From: Pseudomonas solani | GTDB taxonomy: Bacteria; Pseudomonadota; Gammaproteobacteria; Pseudomonadales; Pseudomonadaceae | Assembly (NCBI RefSeq): GCF_026072635.1 | Contig: NZ_AP023081.1 | Span: 6,134,501 to 6,198,500 of the forward strand | Direction of reading: 5' to 3' | Length of the DNA: 64,000 nucleotides | Shown here: positions 24,268 to 31,669 of the stretch, in pieces | Layout of the letters: every line of letters starts with the position of its first letter | Position numbering within the stretch: the stretch's first letter is position 1 | Position numbers and translations under genes: made by a program | The notes under the pieces: model-generated | Told to the model about the DNA's origin: nothing | What the model saw: only the letters and a program-made list of their open reading frames with translations | The model's database searches: none

Positions 24268-25467
24268 CTAGAAGCCGATCGAACGCCCCGCCCATTCGAC
24301 GCGATTACGCCCCGAGGCCTTGCCCTGGTACAGGGCCTTGTCCGCCTGCTGCATGACCCCGTCGAGGGCTTGCGAGTGGGTGAAGCCTTCCGAAACGCCG
24401 ATGGTGGCCGTGCAGCGGATCGGCGTTTGCTGATCGGTGCCGGGCACCTCGCTGCTCTCGATGGCCGCGCGGGTGCGCTCCGCCAGTTGCAGGGCACCCG
24501 CCCTGTCGGTGTCCAGGGTGATGATCACGAACTCCTCCCCGCCCAGCCTGCAGATCAGATCGCCCTGGCGGGCGGTGGCCTTGAGGACATCGGCGACTCG
24601 GCACAGGACGAGATCGCCGATCTTGTGGCCATGGCTATCGTTGATGTTCTTGAAGTGATCGATATCAACGATCAGCAGATATGCAGGCCCGGCGCTGCGG
24701 GAACGGAAGTGCGCATCCAGGCCCTCCATCAGCCCCCGACGGTTGAGCAAGTGGGTGAGCGGGTCATGGGCGGCCATGCTGCGCAGCTCATCGGTTAGGC
24801 GGCGCAGCACCAGCCACACGGCGCACGGCGGCAGCACGGTCGCCAGGAAAGACATGTAGATGTAGAAGATCTTCTGGAAGCCGGTGTTCATATCCAGCGC
24901 CGCCATGCCGCCGGTGAGGATCATGCCGAGCTTCGCGGCGTTGAGGCCGCAGATGCCGGCGACCAGGACAGCGAACACGGCCATCTCGACGCGCAGGTCC
25001 CGGGCAATGGTCCGTCCCGTATAGAGCAACGTCCCCGTCATGCCCAGGAAGAGCAACGCACAGGCCCCCGCCAGCAGTGCATAGCGCGCCTCGCTGCCCA
25101 GCGCCCATTGCACCAGCACCTGCACCACGGTGTAGGTGCCGGCGAGGATCAGCAGCGGGCGCACCACAGGCGTCGGGCGGTCGAAAAAGCGCAAGGCGCC
25201 CAGCACATAGGCCACAGGGGCGCACAGCGTCAGCGAGTGGTTGACCACACTCACCAGCCCCCAGCCCGCAGGGCCGTCCACCAACTGCAGGATGTAGGCG
25301 AGCCCAAGCAGGAAATTGCCCAGGGCGAAGACTTCCATGCCCATCTTCTTGCTGTTCAGCCGGGTGCTGATCAGCAGGAACATCACGCAAAAACACAGCA
25401 GGTGCACGCAGAGCATGCCGAGGATGACGGTAGCGACCATGTAGTTGCACAACGAGTGGAGTGGCAA
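24268..25467 (-). CDS. Membrane diguanylate cyclase (GGEEF)
   Basis: The product has about 399 residues. Six or seven hydrophobic helices occupy residues 1-220 and a GGDEF domain occupies 235-390. The active-site motif is GGEEF near residue 308, preceded five residues earlier by RQGD, a feedback I-site. It should make cyclic di-GMP in response to a membrane-sensed signal. No EAL domain is present. An ATG at 25440 is an alternative start. It is monocistronic and convergent with the M15 gene region. Confidence 0.9.
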   Translation of the reverse strand: MPLHSLCNYMVATVILGMLCVHLLCFCVMFLLISTRLNSKKMGMEVFALGNFLLGLAYILQLVDGPAGWGLVSVVNHSLTLCAPVAYVLGALRFFDRPTPVVRPLLILAGTYTVVQVLVQWALGSEARYALLAGACALLFLGMTGTLLYTGRTIARDLRVEMAVFAVLVAGICGLNAAKLGMILTGGMAALDMNTGFQKIFYIYMSFLATVLPPCAVWLVLRRLTDELRSMAAHDPLTHLLNRRGLMEGLDAHFRSRSAGPAYLLIVDIDHFKNINDSHGHKIGDLVLCRVADVLKATARQGDLICRLGGEEFVIITLDTDRAGALQLAERTRAAIESSEVPGTDQQTPIRCTATIGVSEGFTHSQALDGVMQQADKALYQGKASGRNRVEWAGRSIGF

Positions 25468-25671
25468 GGGGAGCCAGGGGGTGGAGGAATGACGGAAGCG
25501 TATGTGCCAAGGGCTGAGGAACGCTTCCTACACTTTCGGCATGGCCGTTTAATATCGCAAAGCCCGATCAATCGCCTCAAGTTATTCCGATGAAAGTGTC
25601 AGGGTATTGCTTCGCTGTCGCGCCGCATCCTGGCATGGGCAATCTACACGCCCCCTGTGATGATCCTGCCT

Positions 25672-26877
25672 CTACTTCGCCGGAAAACGTTCGAGCAACT
25701 GCTGGGAGAACGCGTTCAGAGCCTTGAACTCTTCGAAGTCGGGTGTGTAGTCCATGCGCTTGGGCCACTGCTCGGCAGCGGTTCTGTGCCAGTAGAGGAT
25801 GGCGTCGTGCCCGGCAACCGAGTCCGGCATCTGCCGCCGCGTATATTCCCAGGGTTCCCGGTTCGCCCAGCGCCACTCGTGTGATACCCGGTCCGCCTCA
25901 CCGTCGGTGGCCGCCTGTATCAGCGTGCCCGCCTGGTAGCTGTAGAAATAACGCAGGTACATCTCATCACCGGTGCCCGTCAGCCAGATGTTGCACACCT
26001 CGCCATTCGGTTTGCTGGTGACGTAAACCTCGGCCTCATGCCGGTACGGCCAGCCCGTGGTGACCGGTAGCGTGGCGAAGTAGGTGCTGTTCACGTAGCT
26101 CTGGTTGGCCGGCAACGGGCAGCGATCGTCGAGCAGATCGCGGTCCGTCGCCGGGTTCCACCGCCAGCGATGGTCGGCGCCCGGGATTGCCGGGAATGCG
26201 TTGAGCAGCTCGCTGCTGACCATCTGCTGCTCGTCGCCGAAGTGGCCACGCACGCGCGCCATTACCGTCTCCCGGTTGGCCCAGCTGACTTCCCGGCCGA
26301 CCTTGAGCCCGCACTCGGCCACCTCTCGAGCAGCCTTGGCGCCGCGTGAGTAGCTGAGCAGCAGGCCGGCGGCGAGCACCTCGCCCGGCTCGGTGTCGTC
26401 GGCATAGCAACTGAGCGGGATATCCACGCGCTCGATCTCGCAGCCTTTGGCGCAGGTCATGTATTCCAGGGCCAGGCTGTCGATCCGGAAGGTGCCGCCG
26501 TGGTCCTCGATTACCGGGGCGAAGTCCAGGTCCAGGGCGTGCGGGCCTGCCGTCATGACCTGCGCGGCGGGCAGCTTCAGCCACACCGTCCGGCTCCAGG
26601 TGCGGGTGCAGCGCTTGAGTGACGGCACGCTGAAGCGCGACGACGGGCAGTTGGCGCGAGAGGTGGTGGTCTCCGTGGTGTTCGGCGAGCCTTCCACCAA
26701 TGGCCGGTAGGTCGCATGCACCTTGACCCGCCAGGTGCCGACGGCGGGGGCATCGGGGTCGAGCACCTGCACGCCGACGCGATGGTTTTCGGCAGCAAGA
26801 CGCTGAGCGGCGCACGGCAGGGGCGCACCCAGGCAGATGGCGAGCAACGGGGCGAGCCAGGGCAGGCTGGTTTTCAT
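25672..26877 (-). CDS. Secreted hypothetical protein, Cys-rich
   Basis: The 401-residue protein has a signal peptide (MKTSLPWLAPLLAICLGAP and cleavage after CAA). The mature protein has many Cys residues, suggesting disulfides, and Trp/Tyr-rich segments such as RWRWNPATD and YLRYFYSYQAG. The frame is open far upstream, but that part overlaps the divergent GNAT gene, so I start at 26877. No family is recognised; a periplasmic or surface location is inferred. Confidence 0.6.
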   Translation of the reverse strand: MKTSLPWLAPLLAICLGAPLPCAAQRLAAENHRVGVQVLDPDAPAVGTWRVKVHATYRPLVEGSPNTTETTTSRANCPSSRFSVPSLKRCTRTWSRTVWLKLPAAQVMTAGPHALDLDFAPVIEDHGGTFRIDSLALEYMTCAKGCEIERVDIPLSCYADDTEPGEVLAAGLLLSYSRGAKAAREVAECGLKVGREVSWANRETVMARVRGHFGDEQQMVSSELLNAFPAIPGADHRWRWNPATDRDLLDDRCPLPANQSYVNSTYFATLPVTTGWPYRHEAEVYVTSKPNGEVCNIWLTGTGDEMYLRYFYSYQAGTLIQAATDGEADRVSHEWRWANREPWEYTRRQMPDSVAGHDAILYWHRTAAEQWPKRMDYTPDFEEFKALNAFSQQLLERFPAK

Positions 26878-27030
26878 GGCGATGGGACCGTTGAGAGGGA
26901 GGGGCCGCAGGCTGGCCGGCCAGGTAATCGAAGCAGATTCTGCCACCCTTGCACGAGCAGGCGAAGGACGCCTGGGTGAATCCTGGTTGCTAAGATCAGC
27001 AGCCACCCAAAGCGCAGGCTGATACGCCCC

Positions 27031-27573
27031 ATGACCCGCCTCCTGTTCACCACCCCTCGCCTTCGCTGTCGGCAGTGGGCGGCCGAGGACCTCGACGTGA
27101 TTCACGCGGTTTATTCCGACCCGGAGGCCATGCGCTGGGTGGGCGACGGGCAGCCGATCCGCCGCACCGCCTGCGAACACTGGCTGGAAGTCACCTGGGC
27201 CAATTACAGCGAGCGGGGCTATGGGATGTTTGCGCTGGAAGGCATCGCCTCGGGGGCGGTCATCGGCTTTTGCGGCCTGGTTCACCCTGGCGGGCAGGTC
27301 GAGCCCGAAGTGAAGTACGCCCTCCTCCGCTCGGCCTGGGGGCAAGGCCTGGCCAGCGAGGCCATTCCGGCGCTGCTGGCTTATGGGCACGCCAGGCATG
27401 GGCTCGACCGAATCATCGCCACAGTGGCGCCGGAGAACCTGCCCTCGCAGCGTGTGCTGCTGAAGGCCGGCATGCGGCTGGTGGAGCAGCGCCGGGATGA
27501 AAGCGGCGCGCTCGACCACGTCTACGCGTGGCTGGCGTCGGGCACTGGAACTGCCACTGGCCAGAAGCCGTAG
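27031..27573 (+). CDS. RimJ/RimL-type GNAT acetyltransferase
   Basis: The 180-residue protein begins MTRLLFTTPRLRCRQW, the typical start of RimJ/RimL-like GNATs. It contains the acetyl-CoA motif LLRSAWGQGLASEAIPALLA and the later NLPSQRVLLKAGMRLVEQ. It may acetylate a protein N-terminus or small amine; the substrate is unknown. It is divergent from the secreted Cys-rich protein and convergent with proQ. Confidence 0.85.
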   Translation: MTRLLFTTPRLRCRQWAAEDLDVIHAVYSDPEAMRWVGDGQPIRRTACEHWLEVTWANYSERGYGMFALEGIASGAVIGFCGLVHPGGQVEPEVKYALLRSAWGQGLASEAIPALLAYGHARHGLDRIIATVAPENLPSQRVLLKAGMRLVEQRRDESGALDHVYAWLASGTGTATGQKP

Positions 27574-27597
27574 CAGGTTCGTGCCCGGCCGGAGCCG

Positions 27598-28140
27598 TCA
27601 GCTCGCGGGCTGCTGCGCCTCGGCATCGACGGCGGGCGCTTGAGGGCTCTCTTTGGCGCCCTCTTTGCGCTTCGACTGCTTGCGGCGCGCTTGCCCACGC
27701 TTCCGCGCAGCCTGCTGCTTGGCGTGCAGCGCCTGCCCGGCCGTCACCGTACCAACGGCTTGGCCGTTGAGGTCCAGACGGGGCGCGTTCTCCACCATGC
27801 TTGCCCAGTAGCGACTGCTCGTGCACCAGGCGGCAACGCCCAGCTTGAGCTGTTCGAGGCTCAACCCCAGCAGCGCCAGGTGTTGCTCGGCGTCCTTGAG
27901 GATGCCCTCCTTGAGCGGCACCTTGGGGGCGGGGTTGACCGGGAAGGCCAGGGGGAAGTGCTTCTGCAACCGCCAGATCGCTTCCACCGCAGGGTCCTGC
28001 TCACGCGGCTTGGCCTGCTGGGGCGCGGCGTCTCGCTTGCGCTGTTTCGGGCGTTCAGGGCGCTCGGGGCGCTCACCCTGTGCCTGTTGCTTTTCAGCCC
28101 GCAGGCGGTCCCGTAGCTCAGCTAATTGCTCAAAACCCAT
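27598..28140 (-). CDS. proQ: ProQ/FinO-domain RNA chaperone
   Basis: The 180-residue protein has a basic N-terminal extension, a ProQ/FinO core at about 48-135 (AIWRLQKHFPLAFP, PLKEGILKDAEQHLALLG, AAWCTSSRYWASM, RLDLNGQAVGTVT) and a Lys/Arg-rich tail. Such proteins bind structured RNAs and the 3' ends of transcripts. The conserved RYW and GxxxG-type residues are present. It appears to be monocistronic. Confidence 0.85.
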   Translation of the reverse strand: MGFEQLAELRDRLRAEKQQAQGERPERPERPKQRKRDAAPQQAKPREQDPAVEAIWRLQKHFPLAFPVNPAPKVPLKEGILKDAEQHLALLGLSLEQLKLGVAAWCTSSRYWASMVENAPRLDLNGQAVGTVTAGQALHAKQQAARKRGQARRKQSKRKEGAKESPQAPAVDAEAQQPAS

Positions 28141-28360
28141 CGTTCAAATCACCGCTTCATGGTTGTTTCGTGGCGCAAGATTATCCCATGCGGTCGCCTG
28201 TAGGCGATGGGACTGCGCGGTAAGCATCAATTCCAGACGAATTGACGATGAATGAGATAAGGGCCGTAGCGCCCTAAAGCCGTTCGGAACGGTACGCAAC
28301 TGGCCCCTATCGGCCGTCCTGAACCCGAAACAGAACGCCCGCCTGGCGTTGTGTTGCTGC

Positions 28361-28783
28361 TCAATTGAATCGGCCAAGGTAGGTGACTGTCGCAGTGCTT
28401 TCAGGCGCACGCACGACAGGTTTGACCTGGGCAGAAGTAGCGCGTCGGTCAGCCCAGATCGCGTCTGCATTAGCCATGACGACGATGAAATGAGTGAACC
28501 CTGTTGATTCGGCGCTGATCCGTGCGGCGTCATGGGGCGTTCGAATCTGCGTAACGACATCCGCCACGCCGCCCAACAGCTCAACAAAATCCGAATCCAT
28601 GTAGAACTCCAGTTCCTCGGCCAGCCGCCAGGTGGGATTCCGATCCTCCCAGGCGGAGTACTCGACGTCGGTTGCACTGCTGGAGGGTTCCGGTTCCCAC
28701 TGTTCGAAGGCGTAGCGCTCAGCCTCGGCGTCAGAGGCAAAGGTGGCTCCGAACAGGTGGAACGGAGGGTAATCGTCGTGCAT
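28361..28783 (-). CDS. Hypothetical acidic protein
   Basis: The 140-residue acidic protein begins MHDDYPPFHLFGATFASDAE and has no signal peptide. It is rich in Asp, Glu and Trp, in the style of immunity or cytosolic adaptor proteins, but I recognise no family. It stands alone on the minus strand; the flanking 200-base gaps hold no clear genes. Confidence 0.55.
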   Translation of the reverse strand: MHDDYPPFHLFGATFASDAEAERYAFEQWEPEPSSSATDVEYSAWEDRNPTWRLAEELEFYMDSDFVELLGGVADVVTQIRTPHDAARISAESTGFTHFIVVMANADAIWADRRATSAQVKPVVRAPESTATVTYLGRFN

Positions 28784-29026
28784 GGCTGGGCTCGAGGTGG
28801 GGCAGATTTACCTCGATGCTAATGGCGGGCGTCACACAAAACCAAGGCCTTGATCGTGCGCCTTTGCGAGCAGCAGCCGGTCACGACGTATGACCTGAAG
28901 CAATCCGACATTCGATGACGCGTGCAGAGGTCGGCGCAAGCTGGTGCTCGTGAGAGGCCGCGTCTGCCGGAAGCAGACGCCGGCGACAGGCAGCTACCGG
29001 CAAATAGCGGACATTCGATGGACGGC

Positions 29027-29479
29027 CTACAAAGGCAACTCTCTGTCCTGAATAACTCGCTTCATTACAAGGGTTGAGGTTAACCGCTGGACATTGGGTA
29101 GCCCCGAGAGACTCTCGTCATAGAGTGCTTGAAAAGCCGGTAGGTCGCGCGTAACGACGTGCAGCAGATAGTCAGGCTCACCGAACAGGCGTTGTGCTTC
29201 CACTATCTGCGGTATGTCGGTCAATGCAGCCTCGAATGCAGCAACAGCGTCGCGATCACCCTCGCGCAAGGTGGCGAAGACAACAGCTGAAAAATTCAAG
29301 CCCAAGATGGCTGGATCGAGCTGGGCACGGTATCCCTGGATCGCTCCTGACTCTTCCAGGCTGCGAACGCGACGATGACAGGGAGACAAGCTGAGTCCCA
29401 CGCGCTCGGCCAGCTCTGTGACTGTGAGTCGACCATCCTTCTGCAACTCAGAAAGAATCTTCCTATCAAGCCTATCCAA
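29027..29479 (-). CDS. Lrp/AsnC family regulator
   Basis: The product has about 150 residues. An N-terminal helix-turn-helix (LDRKILSELQKDGRLTVTEL, then GLSLSPCHRRVRSLEESG) is followed by the C-terminal effector domain (GLNFSAVVFATL, GEPDYLLHVVTRD). I place the start at a TTG (29479) after GGGGAG, matching the usual start just before LDRLDRKIL; a TTG at 29509 is an alternative. It is divergent from the LysE-PanB-MaoC operon and probably controls it, sensing an amino acid or related metabolite. Confidence 0.88.
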   Translation of the reverse strand: MDRLDRKILSELQKDGRLTVTELAERVGLSLSPCHRRVRSLEESGAIQGYRAQLDPAILGLNFSAVVFATLREGDRDAVAAFEAALTDIPQIVEAQRLFGEPDYLLHVVTRDLPAFQALYDESLSGLPNVQRLTSTLVMKRVIQDRELPL

Positions 29480-29618
29480 TCTGAATTTTCTCCCCAATGG
29501 ACCGATCAATTAGGGTCAGTTTAAAAGATAATTCTGATATCACCTCTATATTCTCCTTTCCGAAGCCAATCTCGCTGCGGGCCTTTCAGTCGTGCAGCCA
29601 GCCCATTCGGAAGATGAA

Positions 29619-30236
29619 ATGAGCCTCAGCACTTTTGCCGCCTTCTGGGCGGTTTCGTTCCTATTCGTAATTACTCCGGGGGCCGATTGGGCCTATGCCA
29701 TTTCAGCGGGCTTGCGAGGACGGGTCGTTATACCTGCCGTGAGTGGGCTGTTGAGTGGGCATCTTTTGGCAACGTTGATCGTTGCGGCAGGGGTCGGTGG
29801 AGTCGTTGCGGGTCATCCCGCCGCAATGCTAGTGATGAACATCGCCGGCGCGGCGTACCTGATCTGGCTGGGTCTCAACCTGCTGCGTAATCCGTCCACA
29901 CCACAGATTGGCGAGGCTCAAGAGTCCAGCTCATGGGCGCGCTGGGCATTAAAAGGCGCCTGCATCAGCGGCCTCAACCCGAAGGTGCTTTTGCTATTCC
30001 TCGCTTTGCTGCCTCAGTTCGCCAATACCTCTTTCGCCTGGCCCGTTCCCATGCAGATCACCGCGCTGGGTCTGGCGCATACCCTGAGTTGCGGCGTGGT
30101 CTATCTGTTGGTCGGTTTCAGCTCCGAGTCTGTACTTCGGGCGCGCCCGCATGCGGCTCTGTTCGTTAGCAATCTTTCCGGGGCGGCCATGATCATGGTC
30201 GGCCTGGCTTTGCTCACTGAGCAGGCATTTGGTTGA
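29619..30236 (+). CDS. LysE/RhtB family exporter
   Basis: The 205-residue protein has about six membrane helices and the family motif FVITPGADWAYAISAGLRGR near residues 17-36, followed by SGLNPKVLLLFLALLPQF. It exports an amino acid or a related small acid. The ATG at 29619 is preceded by CGGAAG. It is the first gene of a rightward operon with panB (18 bases on) and a MaoC hydratase, divergent from the Lrp regulator. Confidence 0.88.
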   Translation: MSLSTFAAFWAVSFLFVITPGADWAYAISAGLRGRVVIPAVSGLLSGHLLATLIVAAGVGGVVAGHPAAMLVMNIAGAAYLIWLGLNLLRNPSTPQIGEAQESSSWARWALKGACISGLNPKVLLLFLALLPQFANTSFAWPVPMQITALGLAHTLSCGVVYLLVGFSSESVLRARPHAALFVSNLSGAAMIMVGLALLTEQAFG

Positions 30237-30253
30237 ACTTCAAGGACACGCGC

Positions 30254-31123
30254 ATGAGTGAACAGAGCCCACCCTATAAGGTTTTGGAAGAATCGCTCCA
30301 ACCCAGCCGGGTGAGAATTCCTCACCTCAAGCAGATGAAGGTGAATGGTCAGAAGTGGGCAATGCTCACCGCCTACGACATATACACGGCTGAAATTTTC
30401 GAAGCTGCCGGCATCCCGGCATTGCTGGTTGGTGACTCCGCGTCCAACAACGTATTTGGCTACGGCTCCACCCTCACTGTGACAGTGGACGAATTGCTAC
30501 CCCTAGTCGGCGCGGTTGCCCGCGCGACGCGGCGCGCATTGGTTATCGCTGACCTGCCATTCGGCTCCTATCAGGCCTCTGCTGAGCAATGCTTTCACAC
30601 CGCAGTTCGTTTCATGAAAGAGGGCGGCGCGCATGCTGTGAAAATCGAAGGCGGTGTCGAGGTGCTGCCGCAGGTAGAAAAGCTGGTGTCTTCTGGCATC
30701 CCGGTTATGGCTCATATTGGTTTCACACCCCAGGCAGAGCATCAATTGGGCGGCTACCGTGTGCAGGGGCGTGGCGCGGATGCCCAGCGCCTTGTGGATG
30801 TGGCTCAGGCTTTTGAGCGAGCGGGTGCCTTTGCATTGCTCATCGAAATGGTGCCTGGCGAGGTAGCCGCGGCAATAACCCGCGCCGTGACAATCCCTAC
30901 CGTAGGAATCGGTGCCGGAAGCGGCTGCGACGCCCAGGTACTGGTCTGGCAGGACATGGTCGGCTTGCGCAGCGGGCGGTTACCGCGCTTCGTCAAACAG
31001 TACGCTGATATGCGTGGTGTGTTGCATCGCGCCGCTCAGGCATTTGCCAGGGAAGTGCAGGCAGGTACCTTCCCAGAGCCAGAACACTCCTTCACTGATG
31101 AAAAGCCCGAGGTGCAATTATGA
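30254..31123 (+). CDS. panB: Ketopantoate hydroxymethyltransferase (PanB)
   Basis: The 289-residue protein has the PanB metal and catalytic motifs: LLVGDSASNN (Asp), IADLPFGSY (Asp), VKIEGG (Lys and Glu), HIGFTPQAEHQLGGYRVQGR and IEMVPGEVA (Glu). It transfers a hydroxymethyl group from methylene-tetrahydrofolate to 2-oxoisovalerate. It is not next to panC; instead it sits between an exporter and a MaoC hydratase under an Lrp regulator, so it may be a second copy with a specialised role. Its stop overlaps the start of the next gene. Confidence 0.88.
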   Translation: MSEQSPPYKVLEESLQPSRVRIPHLKQMKVNGQKWAMLTAYDIYTAEIFEAAGIPALLVGDSASNNVFGYGSTLTVTVDELLPLVGAVARATRRALVIADLPFGSYQASAEQCFHTAVRFMKEGGAHAVKIEGGVEVLPQVEKLVSSGIPVMAHIGFTPQAEHQLGGYRVQGRGADAQRLVDVAQAFERAGAFALLIEMVPGEVAAAITRAVTIPTVGIGAGSGCDAQVLVWQDMVGLRSGRLPRFVKQYADMRGVLHRAAQAFAREVQAGTFPEPEHSFTDEKPEVQL

Positions 31124-31605
31124 AACGCTTTCGAGAGCGAGCCGCAGCGGGGTTGGCCGCAGGTGATGCCTTCACCCTCACACGTCGCTTCTCGGAAAAG
31201 GATATTGACGACTTCGCCCTAATCTCTCGGGATTACAACCCCGTGCATTTCGACACCCCTTACGCTGCGTTACGCGGCTTCAAGAAACCCGTCTCCCAAG
31301 GGCTGCTCACTGCCAGTTTGATGACCGAAATCGGGGGTCAGATTGGTTGGCTAGCAGCGGAAATGATGTTCCGCTTCAAACGACCGGTATATGCCGGCGA
31401 CACCATCACCTGCGATTGGGTCATCACTGAATTTAACGACCAAGGATGGGGGCGAGCCGTGGTAACGATGCGCAATGCACAAGGCGAGGTGGTGATAGAA
31501 GCAGAGACTACAGGCATCCCGCCGGGGTTGAAGGAGAGGCAGCGTCTATTTGAAATGTTGCGAGAAGGCGATCCCACGAACATTGCAGCACGTATTGAGC
31601 GCTGA
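31120..31605 (+). CDS. MaoC-like hydratase
   Basis: The 161-residue hot-dog protein carries the hydratase-2 motif ISRDYNPVHFD with catalytic Asp and His. The later SQGLLTASLMTE and FKRPVYAGDTI segments also fit MaoC enzymes, which hydrate enoyl-CoA. It overlaps panB by four bases (ATGA), so the two are translationally coupled. Its substrate is likely linked to the PanB reaction or branched-chain acids, but that is inference. Confidence 0.85.
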   Translation: MKRFRERAAAGLAAGDAFTLTRRFSEKDIDDFALISRDYNPVHFDTPYAALRGFKKPVSQGLLTASLMTEIGGQIGWLAAEMMFRFKRPVYAGDTITCDWVITEFNDQGWGRAVVTMRNAQGEVVIEAETTGIPPGLKERQRLFEMLREGDPTNIAARIER

Positions 31606-31669
31606 ACATTGAGTGCCCGCTTCAAGCCAGAAGCGGGCACCGGGAACAGCCAGGCAGAAAGCCCCCAAC

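Noticed and set aside
25672..27519. A 615-codon form of the secreted Cys-rich protein
   Set aside because: The extra 214 codons overlap the divergent GNAT gene and precede the real signal peptide.
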